Source of the DNA: Litorivivens sp041625575
Lineage (GTDB): Bacteria > Pseudomonadota > Gammaproteobacteria > Pseudomonadales > Spongiibacteraceae
Reading direction: 5' to 3'
Assembly (NCBI GenBank): GCA_041625575.1
Contig: JBFJTG010000020.1
Span: 1 to 34,812, forward strand
DNA length: 34,812 nt
A program made the position numbers and the translations under genes. Below the pieces are notes generated by a model. That model was not told the DNA's origin, ran no database searches, and saw nothing but the letters and a program-made list of their open reading frames with translations. This document shows, one piece after another, positions 7,717 through 15,988 of this stretch; the stretch's first letter is position 1, and each line of letters starts with the position of its first letter.

Positions 7717-8671
7717 AGCCTTCCTCCCGATTTAGCTCGGCATTGAGGTCTGCAATGAGCGAGCGCATGATTTGGCCCCGACCAAAATCACCGAGCTGTT
7801 GATAAATGTCGAGCGCTTCACTGGCATTGGCGATGGCTTCGCGAAGATTGGAACGATTGCCCCCCTCAGGTTGCGATAGCTCATCCGGTAGTTTTCCAAC
7901 GCAGTTCGCACGGTTAGCGAGGGTGTTGGCCAGTGCTGCTGCATTGTTGGATTTACGGCGGATGTCGAGGGCAACGTCGTAGGCTTCGCGCGCGCGTAAA
8001 TTGTTGGCCAAGGCATGTTCGTCGTCGGCGTGTTGCAGGGCATTGCCTAAATTATTGGAGAGCATGGCAAACTCTTCGGGGTTTTTGTCGGCGCTAATGC
8101 AACTCAAAGCCGTTTCGAAGGCGCCGACGGCCAGAGCTTCAAAGGAATGCGCAGATATCCCGGCATCCTTTAAGGACAGCCACAGCGTGGCAAGGTTGTT
8201 TTGGATGATGCTGTATTCAACGGGAAAGTTGGCGGCCGTAAAATACTTAAGGGCCTCGTCGTAGCTATCGACGGCCGCCCGGTAGTCAGCCTGATGTTCA
8301 ATCGCCATCGTTTGCAGTACCAGGCCGCGCAGCATGTAAGCGTCGCTGCGTGTCTCGGCATCTTGTGCCCGAGTCGCAGACTTAAGACGTTCGGCGATGA
8401 CTTGAAGCGATTCAATCCCTTCTTCGCCGTGGTGAAACAAGGAGCTGGCGAGTTGGAGTTGCAGGACGGCGCGTTGCTCAAGGTCCAAATCCGGCAGTGA
8501 CAGCGCCGATTCAAGCAGTTGAATTGTCAGGTCGTAGTCTTCAATTTGTGTGGCGCGGTCAGCAATGCCCAGAGCAACCTCTAGCATCACGGTGGCCTTC
8601 TCTGCGCTGCTGTAGTCTGTGCTGCCGGCAAGGCCTAAGGCAGATTCAAATTGATACCTGGCCTGATTCAT
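7700..8671 (-). CDS. TPR-repeat protein of the hydrogenase operon
   Basis: This 323-aa soluble protein is built of helical pairs with TPR spacing through most of its length: alanine-rich helices with A and Y at repeat positions, for example near SYDEALKYF, ALGNALQ-like segments and ASEALDIYQQLGD. No signal peptide or membrane segment. TPR proteins act as scaffolds, so a chaperone role in hydrogenase assembly is plausible; TPR genes sit beside NifU-domain genes in other group 2a clusters. It overlaps the protease gene by 4 bp (ATGA) and the NifU-domain gene by 17 bp. The client is not visible from sequence. Confidence 0.85.
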   Translation of the reverse strand: MNQARYQFESALGLAGSTDYSSAEKATVMLEVALGIADRATQIEDYDLTIQLLESALSLPDLDLEQRAVLQLQLASSLFHHGEEGIESLQVIAERLKSATRAQDAETRSDAYMLRGLVLQTMAIEHQADYRAAVDSYDEALKYFTAANFPVEYSIIQNNLATLWLSLKDAGISAHSFEALAVGAFETALSCISADKNPEEFAMLSNNLGNALQHADDEHALANNLRAREAYDVALDIRRKSNNAAALANTLANRANCVGKLPDELSQPEGGNRSNLREAIANASEALDIYQQLGDFGRGQIMRSLIADLNAELNREEGYAQHA

Positions 8672-9147
8672 TGGGCGAGTCTCTGGTCGTCTAAAAGGTA
8701 GCGCTGCATCAAGCGAGTGACCAACTCGTCGGCTGTCCGGCGCACCGGCTCGCTGAGTGTTAGCCCCAGTTTTAATGTTCCTGCTTCTATCAGGTAAACA
8801 GTAAGGTCCGTGGGGAATTGCTCTTTGAAAATCCGCTGTCCGGCGTAGAGAGCATTCTGCCAGCGAAAATCGTGCAAATTGAGTCCGGGGTCTGGTATCG
8901 CGCGCAATTCGTCTCCGGGAACTTCAAATAAAGTGCCCGGGCGGCTTTGACTTTCGCAGGCATCTATCACTATTAATTCACGGCAACCGCGCGCTTTGAA
9001 CATGACTTCCATGCCGTTGGTTCCGGTATCGAAAAACGCAATGTCACTGCGCGCACCGGGCAGCGCCTGTAATTGACGGATCACATAGCTGCCCACGCCA
9101 TCGTCGCTGCGGTTACTGTTGCCGCAACCTATTATTGCGATACTCAT
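8668..9147 (-). CDS. Hydrogenase large-subunit maturation endopeptidase (HupW/HybD family)
   Basis: A 159-aa protease of the HybD/HupD/HupW family that removes the C-terminal tail of the Ni-loaded large subunit. The N-terminal GCGNSNRSDDGVG motif supplies Asp16; Asp62 (VIDAC) and His92 (NLHDF) match the other two nickel-sensing ligands of HybD. I start at the ATG at 9147, one base after the large-subunit stop, because MSIAIIGCGN is the family N-terminus; the open frame upstream is a shadow of the large-subunit gene. It overlaps the TPR gene by 4 bp. Confidence 0.94.
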   Translation of the reverse strand: MSIAIIGCGNSNRSDDGVGSYVIRQLQALPGARSDIAFFDTGTNGMEVMFKARGCRELIVIDACESQSRPGTLFEVPGDELRAIPDPGLNLHDFRWQNALYAGQRIFKEQFPTDLTVYLIEAGTLKLGLTLSEPVRRTADELVTRLMQRYLLDDQRLAQ

Positions 9148-9148
9148 A

Positions 9149-10744
9149 TCAAGTGACCTGAAAGCGGGCCAGCTCTTCGCCCGAGTTGGCATCGTGCGCA
9201 TGCACGGTACAGACCATACACGAATCGAACGATCTGGCCACGTGACCCACTTCGACGGGGTCGCGAGGATTGGCGATTGGTGCACCAACAAGTGCATTTT
9301 CCAGCGGGCCGCGGTTGCGTGCGCCATCGCGGGGGCCGATATTCCAGGTAGTTGGCGATATGATTTGGTAGTTTGCAATTTTTCCGGCGCGCACATCGAT
9401 CCAGTGCGACAGCGCCCCGCGTGCAGCTTCGGTTGCACCAAAGCCGCGACCGTCTTTTTCGACGGGTTTTTGATACCAGGGCTCGTCCAGGTGAAACTCT
9501 CGCAGGCAATGTTCTGCCTGTCGATACAGCTTTATGGTGTCGTGCATTCGTGCAAAGTGACGCAGTAGCACGCTGGATCCACCCATGGCTCGCATCATAT
9601 CCAGCACCAGAGTGTCTCGAACCTGCCAGTCTTCGCGCTGTTTCGAGGCGACCAGGTTGCGCGCCAGCCCCCCGGTCTCCAGACGGCCGAAGTCTTTGTC
9701 CAGCACGGCGCTGCTCCAGGAGTATTTGTTTTCATGTTCAACGTCGTTGTTAACGCTTGGCCGGGTGTTTCGTTCAAAAGGATGGACATCGGCAGGGCCT
9801 TCGTCGTACCAGGCGTAAGCTGTATTTTCTCTCACCCGGTTTTGATCGACGGGATAGTGGGTGTCTTTTGCGAAATCATAAATACCGCTTGGTATACGCA
9901 GCGAGGCACTGCGAGTTTCGATGGTTGGGTGCTGGTATTTATCTTCGTGGGGCAAGCAGCCCCAGGCAAGAAAGCGGTCTATGCCGCCGCCGTAGGTGTC
10001 GAGACCGATGTCGAGCCCCATACGCCAGTAGAGACCGAGATCTGAATTTGCATGTGCAGGCGATTCGTCCATCCATGCAAGGAACTCGTCGTAGCTACTG
10101 ATTTGTTCGTAGCGCTCCATACTGCAGCCAAGCCAGATGGGTTCTATCCATTCACGCCGAAAATTTTCAAGCACGGACCAGGCCTTGGTGACGTCAGTCA
10201 GGGTGGGGGCGCACATCACCCCGCCCGGAACCATATAGCTTGAATGGGGCCACTGGCCGCCAAATAGCGCATAAATTTCCACCGGGCGACCGGAAATGGT
10301 AATGCCAATTTCGTAGTGGGTACCGGTGTAGGCACTCCAGCGTTTTAGCGCCTCTTCGTAAAAGGGGCTGTTGGCGTATTTCGGGTTGGTAAAGTCGATC
10401 TGGAAGAGGCCGTAGTGGTGGCGCACGTAACTTTGCATGCTTTCAGCCACCTGGCCCAGATTGCGCGCCAGAATCGCGTTGCGCGGCACATAGGTATTCC
10501 AGGCCGTATCCAGCGCCCAGGCTGCGCAGGTGAGGTGCGAGGCACCGCATATGCCGCAGGCGCGCGGTGTCACGATCAAGCCGGCTTGGGGGTCTTTGTC
10601 CTTGAGGATGATTTCCAGACCGCGGAACAATTCTGCTGTCGTCCAGGCATCGACCACTTTACCGTCTTTAATGTCGACCCGAACGTCGAGGTCACCTTCG
10701 ACGCGTCCTACCGGGGAAATATCCAGGCGTTTGATGTCACTCAT
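9149..10744 (-). CDS. hupL: Group 2a [NiFe]-hydrogenase large subunit
   Basis: The 531-aa catalytic subunit binds the NiFe(CN)2CO centre. The L1 motif RACGICGASH gives Cys63, Cys66 and His70; the L2 motif SFDSCMVCTVH gives Cys509, Cys512 and His515. Cleavage after His515 by the adjacent endopeptidase would remove a 16-residue tail. L2 has DSC where many hydrogenases have DPC, which I believe is tolerated in group 2a. The sequence resembles cyanobacterial HupL and mycobacterial HucL, low-threshold H2 uptake enzymes. It follows the small subunit after 19 bp. Function: H2 oxidation feeding the respiratory chain, probably from the cytoplasmic side. Confidence 0.97.
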   Translation of the reverse strand: MSDIKRLDISPVGRVEGDLDVRVDIKDGKVVDAWTTAELFRGLEIILKDKDPQAGLIVTPRACGICGASHLTCAAWALDTAWNTYVPRNAILARNLGQVAESMQSYVRHHYGLFQIDFTNPKYANSPFYEEALKRWSAYTGTHYEIGITISGRPVEIYALFGGQWPHSSYMVPGGVMCAPTLTDVTKAWSVLENFRREWIEPIWLGCSMERYEQISSYDEFLAWMDESPAHANSDLGLYWRMGLDIGLDTYGGGIDRFLAWGCLPHEDKYQHPTIETRSASLRIPSGIYDFAKDTHYPVDQNRVRENTAYAWYDEGPADVHPFERNTRPSVNNDVEHENKYSWSSAVLDKDFGRLETGGLARNLVASKQREDWQVRDTLVLDMMRAMGGSSVLLRHFARMHDTIKLYRQAEHCLREFHLDEPWYQKPVEKDGRGFGATEAARGALSHWIDVRAGKIANYQIISPTTWNIGPRDGARNRGPLENALVGAPIANPRDPVEVGHVARSFDSCMVCTVHAHDANSGEELARFQVT

Positions 10745-10763
10745 TGCATAACTCTATGTGTAC

Positions 10764-11726
10764 TCATACCAGAAAAATATCTTCTTCTGCCCATTTGGGC
10801 GCTGCCACTTTCGCGGCCGCTGTCAGTTTCATGTAGCCAAGCTTGTCGAGACCGGTCGGCAGGTCTTTTGGCATACCCATGACGGTCTGGCTTTTAAAAA
10901 CGGTGCCCGGTGCAAGGTCAAAAAAGGGAAACTCGGGTTCCGTGCAGCCGATGCAGGGCATGCCGGCGCGGGTTTTTGAAGACTGTCGATTCCACAGTAT
11001 GCGATTACAGGAAGAACGCGTCATGGGGCCTCGGCAGCCGAGATCGTAGAACAGGCAGCCTTTGCGTTGTGCAAATTCGGTGGCGGCAATTTTGTAGGTG
11101 TAGTGCATATTGCGGGTGCAGCCGGTTTGGGTAAAGGTTGTGAAAAAGGTTTTGGGGCGTTGCAAATCGTCCAGCGCGATATCGCTTCCGCGCCCGGTAG
11201 CGAGTGCGACAAGTATTTGCGAAATCCAGTCGGGATGGGCCGGGCAGCCCGGGATATTAATCACGGGTAAACCGGCGCCGCTGACAAACTCTGTTCCCAG
11301 TGCGCCACCGCGTTCACGTTTGAGGTATTGGAGGCCCTCCGAGTCCGTGGGGTTGGGTGACATAGCGGGAATGCCACCCCACGTTGCACAATCGCCAATG
11401 CCGACGACGTACTTGGCCTGATCCGCAAGGTCATTGACCCACTCTTTCATCGGTTTCCCTGCAAAGCGATTCCACTTGCCGCTGCCGTCCGGGCCGTTAA
11501 TTACGGTGCCTTCAAAAACAAAAATATCGAGTTGGGTGTCGCCATTACAGCAGGCATTCAGAATATCTTTTACCGAGTCGCCCAATTCCGGGCTCAATGA
11601 GGGGTGCCAGAGAATATTGATACCAAATTGGCGAACGAGCTCAACAAAACTGGGTTGTTGAGCATTGAGGAATGACATCGTATTGCCAGAGCAGGCTCCA
11701 CCCTGGAGCCACAGCAGATTGGTCAT
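10764..11726 (-). CDS. hupS: Group 2a [NiFe]-hydrogenase small subunit
   Basis: The 320-aa electron-transfer subunit starts MTNLLWLQGGACSGNT, near-identical to the start of cyanobacterial HupS. There is no Tat signal and no C-terminal membrane helix, so it should stay cytoplasmic, as group 2a does. Cluster ligands: proximal Cys12, Cys113 and Cys161, with Asn15 where the fourth Cys of the usual CxxC lies; further Cys at 203, 224, 231, 240, 258 and 261. The Asn fits reports that the Huc enzyme carries [3Fe-4S] clusters. A GAGGTGG ribosome site lies about 10 nt upstream of the ATG. The gene starts 32 bp after the stop of the sensor kinase. Confidence 0.97.
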   Translation of the reverse strand: MTNLLWLQGGACSGNTMSFLNAQQPSFVELVRQFGINILWHPSLSPELGDSVKDILNACCNGDTQLDIFVFEGTVINGPDGSGKWNRFAGKPMKEWVNDLADQAKYVVGIGDCATWGGIPAMSPNPTDSEGLQYLKRERGGALGTEFVSGAGLPVINIPGCPAHPDWISQILVALATGRGSDIALDDLQRPKTFFTTFTQTGCTRNMHYTYKIAATEFAQRKGCLFYDLGCRGPMTRSSCNRILWNRQSSKTRAGMPCIGCTEPEFPFFDLAPGTVFKSQTVMGMPKDLPTGLDKLGYMKLTAAAKVAAPKWAEEDIFLV

Positions 11727-11758
11727 GATTGTCTGTCCACCTCAGTCTAGTGTTGGTA

Positions 11759-13384
11759 TTACTTGGGAACAGTGATGGTGAATGTGGAGCCGGCGCCCTC
11801 CGTACTACGGGCCTCGATCTTGCCGTGCAGCGATTGCTTAACCAAATTGTAGACTAAATGAAGGCCGAGACCCATGCCACCCTTATTCCTGCGGGTAGTA
11901 AAAAACGGCTCAAAGGCCTTGGCTAAAGTGCCTTTATCCATGCCCCGCCCCTGATCTGCGACCATGATAGTGAGTGTGTCCGACTGCTCCTCAACCGTAA
12001 TTGTAATTGGCCCGCCTGCTTCATCCGGATAGGCGTGAATGGCGGCATTGCACAGCAGGTTTTTCAGTACCTGTTGCAGGGTATTGGTGTTGATGCTTAT
12101 CCGAATTTGCTCAGGGCAGGTGAGCTCGATTTGACAGTTTCGCGACTCGATTTCGGTGCGTATGCTAGTAATAATGCTGCGGAGTGTTTCTGACAAATTC
12201 CCTTCAGTAATACCCTCATCAGACTGGTCGACAGAGAGTTTCTTGAAGCTGCTGATTAAAGCGGCAGATTTGTCGAGGTTGCGTAATATAAGTTGGCTTG
12301 CTTCTTCGCCGCTTTTTAGGAGTTGTTGGAGGGCGGATTGAGTTAGCGTTTTTGTGGCCAGTCCTTGCGTGATTGAATTAATTGCGCCTTCTAAATGGGA
12401 TGCGGCGGTAAGGCTTATACCCAGCGGGGTGTTTATTTCGTGGGCAACGCCTGCGACCATGGAGCCCAGAGCGGCCATTTTTTCCGCTTCGACTAATTCA
12501 GCTTGCGTGCTTTGCAGTATTGCCAATGTCCTTGTGAGCGCCGCGTTTGCTTCTTCGGTTTTCGAATATTGCTCTTCCAGTGCCAATTCATTCAGTTTTC
12601 GTTCGGAAATATCTTTTACAACGCCAACAAAGGCTTCTCGACCATCAATAATCACCAGGTTTACGGCCAGCTCCATGGGAAACTGTTCCCCGTTTTTTCT
12701 AAGCCCCGTTACTTCCCGTCCGATACCAATGACCTTGGCCTTGCGTGTTGACAGGTATCTTTTCAGATAGCCGTCGTGTTCTTCCCGATAGGGGGAGGGC
12801 ATTAATAGGGTGACATTTGAGCCGATGACTTCGTGTGGAGCGTATCCGAAAATGGTCTGAACGGCCGGGTTGACCGCCTCAATTACGCCTGTGCTATCGA
12901 TCGTAATGATTGCGTCCGGAACAGTCTCAACGATGGCTTTTATCTGGTTTGCGCGCTCGACAAGCGCATGTTCAGTAAGCTTTTTTGCGCTGATATCTGT
13001 ACTCATGGTTATAGCGCCGACGACGTGGCCACTTTCTGAATGTTTTATGGGGTGCATTGAGAAAAGAATATCAATGATATGACCGTCTTTTCTGCGGCAC
13101 TGTGTTTCGACTTCGGGTATAACTCTGCCGCGAATAATTTTGGCGAGATTTTTATTTAAGGTGTTTATCGCGTTCTCTGGAAAGAGTGTTTGGCAATGTT
13201 GGTCGATCAGGTCTTCTTTATTAAATCCGTAGAGCTTTTCAGCGCCTCGGTTCCAGTCTGTAATAATCCCGTCATCGTCAATGGTGAAAACGGCAATCGA
13301 AGGTGAGCCCTTAATAGCCGCGAGAGTTTGTTTGTCAAATTGGATGCTGGATTGCTGGTCTAGGTTACTGGGAGCGTGATGCAT
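11759..13384 (-). CDS. Sensor histidine kinase with FixL-like haem PAS domain
   Basis: This 541-aa protein has PAS1 (about 20-135), PAS2 (about 145-262), HisKA with AHEINTP at His315, and HATPase (N box about 438-452, DQGRGM, GGMGLGL). No membrane segments are seen, so it should sense a cytoplasmic signal. PAS2 follows the FixL pattern: EHDGYL with His203 aligns to the proximal haem His, and IGIGR with Arg223, exactly 20 residues later, aligns to the O2-sensing Arg (His200/Arg220 in Bradyrhizobium FixL). Inference: an O2 or redox sensor controlling the hydrogenase operon it sits in. It overlaps the REC-kinase gene by 25 bp; GGGA ends 7 nt before the ATG. Confidence 0.9.
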   Translation of the reverse strand: MHHAPSNLDQQSSIQFDKQTLAAIKGSPSIAVFTIDDDGIITDWNRGAEKLYGFNKEDLIDQHCQTLFPENAINTLNKNLAKIIRGRVIPEVETQCRRKDGHIIDILFSMHPIKHSESGHVVGAITMSTDISAKKLTEHALVERANQIKAIVETVPDAIITIDSTGVIEAVNPAVQTIFGYAPHEVIGSNVTLLMPSPYREEHDGYLKRYLSTRKAKVIGIGREVTGLRKNGEQFPMELAVNLVIIDGREAFVGVVKDISERKLNELALEEQYSKTEEANAALTRTLAILQSTQAELVEAEKMAALGSMVAGVAHEINTPLGISLTAASHLEGAINSITQGLATKTLTQSALQQLLKSGEEASQLILRNLDKSAALISSFKKLSVDQSDEGITEGNLSETLRSIITSIRTEIESRNCQIELTCPEQIRISINTNTLQQVLKNLLCNAAIHAYPDEAGGPITITVEEQSDTLTIMVADQGRGMDKGTLAKAFEPFFTTRRNKGGMGLGLHLVYNLVKQSLHGKIEARSTEGAGSTFTITVPK

Positions 13385-14550
13385 ATTGTTGTCCCATCGC
13401 CTTCTGTTGATGAAGCGTAAATAGTGCCATCATGCAAGTCGACAATGCGCCTGCATATCGCAAGACCGATGCCACTGCCATTCACTTCATCCCCGTCTAC
13501 CGCTCTTCGAAAGGGAAGGAATATAGAATCCAGCATGCTTTCATTGATTCCTGTGCCGTTATCGCTAATTTCGATTGTGCAGTTATCAAGGCTACGTTTA
13601 ACGCTGATCAAAATATGCAAGATGCGTTCTTTGCTGCGATATTTGCAGGAGTTTTCGACGATGTTGTTGATTACGTGCTTGAATTTTTCGCGGTCAACGT
13701 GGAGTATTATTTCGGGATCTATCTCTACCTGGATATCAATTTCTTCGTCGCGCAGATTAAAACGCAAATCATTAAGTACATTGTCAATCAGTTCTTCGGC
13801 GGTCAGTTCACTCATGTTTAAAGAGTTTTTGCCCAGGCGCGACAAATCAAGTAGCTCTTCCGTCATGTTGATTAGGCGCCGGCCTGCATCGCCAATTTGC
13901 GCCGCGAGCTCACGAGTTTCTCTCGGGGTGTCGACTGGTAGGTCCTCCAGTAAAAGATCGGCTAATAAGGCAATCTGTCTTCCGGGAGTTTTTAGATCGT
14001 GGGCTACGGCATTTGAAAAAAGTTCCAGATCGTTTAACGTGGTTTTTAATTGCGCAACAGTTTGTGCAAGTGTGACAGATGAGTGATAGGCATCAATCGC
14101 CATGTGAACGATAGCGCGCAATCGCTCGGCGGTTAGTTGGGATTTGGGCTCATAGTAGTTAACCTGAAAATCTTTTGCAGCAATCTGTTCACTGATCACG
14201 CCGGGCTGGCCGGTGCGCATTACGATGCGGGTATGGGGGTTGGTTGAACTAAGACGTACATAGGCTGCAACCATCAGGCCGTCGTCGTCAGTTTCCATGA
14301 CGACATCCAGCAGAACCAGCGCGATGTCGGGTTCTGATTTTAGTATCTCGATTGCCTGGGTGCCGGAGTAGGCATGCAGTAAACGGATTTTTCGACCCAG
14401 TACAATGTCGTGCTGCAGTACAATATTGGTGACGCTGTGAACGTCCCGTTCATCGTCAACAACGAGAATTTTCCATTCGCCTTCGTTGGCGCTTGCCTGC
14501 GTGTCGTCGTCAGCTAATCCTAATGCTTTAGCGTGGTTATGTTGAGACAT
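13360..14550 (-). CDS. REC-histidine kinase hybrid, first gene of hydrogenase operon
   Basis: This 396-aa protein has an N-terminal receiver domain (about 27-145; acidic VVDDERD, phospho-acceptor Asp82 in LLDVV, Lys136) and a C-terminal kinase: HisKA with AHDLKTP at His184, N box about 291-304, ISDNGTGI and GSGIGLAI. No DNA-binding output and no membrane segment. Its receiver may take phosphate from the PAS kinase encoded next (25-bp overlap) and relay it to a regulator elsewhere; this is inference. It is the promoter-proximal gene of the operon. Such REC-first kinases are common, but their placement ahead of hydrogenase genes is notable. Confidence 0.9.
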   Translation of the reverse strand: MSQHNHAKALGLADDDTQASANEGEWKILVVDDERDVHSVTNIVLQHDIVLGRKIRLLHAYSGTQAIEILKSEPDIALVLLDVVMETDDDGLMVAAYVRLSSTNPHTRIVMRTGQPGVISEQIAAKDFQVNYYEPKSQLTAERLRAIVHMAIDAYHSSVTLAQTVAQLKTTLNDLELFSNAVAHDLKTPGRQIALLADLLLEDLPVDTPRETRELAAQIGDAGRRLINMTEELLDLSRLGKNSLNMSELTAEELIDNVLNDLRFNLRDEEIDIQVEIDPEIILHVDREKFKHVINNIVENSCKYRSKERILHILISVKRSLDNCTIEISDNGTGINESMLDSIFLPFRRAVDGDEVNGSGIGLAICRRIVDLHDGTIYASSTEGDGTTICITLPVT

Positions 14551-14609
14551 CGTGGCATCCGTGACTGGGTTTAAGAATGTGAGACTTGTGCCTCTAGTCC
14601 CAAGATCAA

Positions 14610-14637
14610 TGCTTTTGCGCCCATAGTCGAAAAAGCA
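14610..14637. promoter_or_regulatory. Inverted repeat between promoter and first hydrogenase-operon gene
   Basis: TGCTTTT (14610-14616) and AAAAGCA (14631-14637) are perfect 7-bp inverted arms with a 14-bp spacer, within the predicted leader of the REC-kinase gene. It could be an operator or a weak leader hairpin; no regulator can be named. Confidence 0.35.
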
Positions 14638-14648
14638 AAGCCGTCAGC

Positions 14649-14677
14649 TAATATTGATATCGAAGTCATTGTTTCAA
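14649..14677 (-). promoter_or_regulatory. Candidate sigma70-type promoter of the hydrogenase operon
   Basis: On the minus strand TTGAAA (14677-14672) is separated by 17 bp from ATATTA (14654-14649), about 99 nt upstream of the first ATG at 14550. The -10 is poor. No sigma54 GG-N10-GC element was seen in this stretch. Low confidence. Confidence 0.3.
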
Positions 14678-14995
14678 CGCTAATGACCAGAAATCACAGC
14701 TATTTTCACGAAGCGATGAACATAGGGTGGGTTGCAGCCGTTACTAGGCCACTGAACGTCGCTAGGCATACGTCCAAATATAGTACAAAACGGCGAGCCG
14801 AGCGAGCTTTGGCGCGTGATCCGGCTACCTTCCTGAGCGCGGTGCACCGCGCCTCCCGCAGCCCGCGCCTGTTGGGGCCAATCGGCAGGACGAAAGCATT
14901 GACGCCCCTGGGGGCGCTCTATAGAGTTTGCGGCCGTTGTCGGCGAGGCTAGACGGCAACGGGTGGATGCTAAAGGCCCGGGGAGATAGTGCGCA

Positions 14996-15988
14996 GTGCC
15001 TGAATGTTTGATCGTGTCGCCTGCTTTGTCAATGATTCCGGTGGTTTGGGGGTTGGCATTGCTCATGGATCGCCTTTTGGGTGAGCCCAAAAGCGGGCAC
15101 CCGCTGGTCGGATTCGGGCGCTTTGCATTGCTACTTGAAGCAAAAATGAATATCCCTGCTGTAAGTCCGGGTCAGGCGGTGCTCACGGGCGCAGTGGCTT
15201 GTTTGCTGGCCTTGACGCCCGCTATTGTATTCCTGCTTGCCTTGCACTATCTGGCGGTTAAGCAGGGTCTCATCTGGGTATACCTTGTTGACGTCCTGAT
15301 TCTCTACTCGGCAATTGGCTGGCGAAGTTTGCAGGAGCATGTGGCCGAAGTGGCTAAGGCTCTTGCGGCTCAAGATTTGCCGGCGGCTCGCAGAGCGACC
15401 GCCATGATTGTTAGCCGGGATGCCGCAAAGGCCGATGAGGAGGCGCTGACCACTGCCGCTCTGGAGACCAGTCTGGAAAATAGTAGCGATGCATTGTTTG
15501 CCTCACTTTTTTGGTACGCTATTGGTGGCAGCACGATGGTACTTTTGCATCGACTTGCCAATACGCTGGACGCAATGTGGGGCTATCGTAACGAACGATA
15601 TAATTACTTTGGTCGCTGTGCAGCACGGCTGGATGATGTCCTGAATTTTTTCCCCTCGCAGTGTGTGAGTCTTTGTTTTTGCCTGCTAGCAGGGCCTCGT
15701 CGATTTATCTATACGGTTCGACGGCTGTGGTGGGCTCAGGGTTGGGCCTGGAAAAGTATCAATGCGGGCTCGGTCATGGCCAGCGGAGCAGGGGCTTTGG
15801 GTGTTTGTCTGGGCGGTGCGGCCACCTATGATGGTAGCGTTAGCCAAAGGCCCGAATTAGGCTGCGGTTCCAAGCCGCAAGCGAGTGACCTCGAAGCGGC
15901 ATTTTCTTTGGTGCGATCCGGTTTGGTACTTTGGTTTGCCGCGCTCTTTATTGCGGTGCTGTTTCAATACCTTCGGGAAAGTGCATGA
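14996..15988 (+). CDS. cobD: Adenosylcobinamide-phosphate synthase (CobD/CbiB)
   Basis: A 330-aa polytopic membrane protein that attaches aminopropanol (or its phosphate) to adenosylcobyric acid. Family segments visible: LMDRLLGEPKSGHPLVGFGR near the N-terminus, RDAAKADE followed by ALETSLEN, DAMWGYRNERYNYFGR with ARLDD, and SINAG near the C-terminal third. The start is GTG at 14996, with GGGGAG about 10 nt upstream; an ATG at 15032 has no ribosome site and would remove part of the N-terminus. It overlaps cobC by 4 bp (ATGA). Named by Pseudomonas denitrificans convention (cbiB in Salmonella). Confidence 0.93.
   Translation: MPECLIVSPALSMIPVVWGLALLMDRLLGEPKSGHPLVGFGRFALLLEAKMNIPAVSPGQAVLTGAVACLLALTPAIVFLLALHYLAVKQGLIWVYLVDVLILYSAIGWRSLQEHVAEVAKALAAQDLPAARRATAMIVSRDAAKADEEALTTAALETSLENSSDALFASLFWYAIGGSTMVLLHRLANTLDAMWGYRNERYNYFGRCAARLDDVLNFFPSQCVSLCFCLLAGPRRFIYTVRRLWWAQGWAWKSINAGSVMASGAGALGVCLGGAATYDGSVSQRPELGCGSKPQASDLEAAFSLVRSGLVLWFAALFIAVLFQYLRESA

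Larger units (their letters stand above)
14551..14995. other. 445-bp divergent intergenic region with GC-rich hairpins
   Basis: This is the only gene-free stretch above 300 bp. The side toward the hydrogenase operon is AT-richer and holds its promoter candidate. The side toward cobD holds a perfect 16-bp palindrome GCGCGGTGCACCGCGC (14837-14852), a CGCCCC/GGGGCG hairpin (14903-14916) and an 8-bp stem CCGTTGTC/GGCAACGG with a 13-nt loop (14934-14962, one G-U pair), about 15 nt before the GGGGAG ribosome site of cobD. A possible plus promoter, TTGACG (14899) and TATAGA (14920), has only a 15-bp spacer. No B12 box or other cobalamin-riboswitch core element was found, and no credible ORF. Confidence 0.5.

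Noticed and set aside
14934..14962. Integron attC-like hairpin
   Set aside because: The stem has GTTG/CAAC ends but in the wrong orientation for core sites, and there is no integrase or cassette structure.
14760..14995. Cobalamin riboswitch upstream of cobD
   Set aside because: No B12 box or other core element of the aptamer could be found on either strand, despite the fitting gene context.
14680..15090. Minus-strand ORF of 136 aa across the cobD start
   Set aside because: It overlaps the well-supported cobD N-terminus and shows no family features; it is probably a GC-driven open frame.
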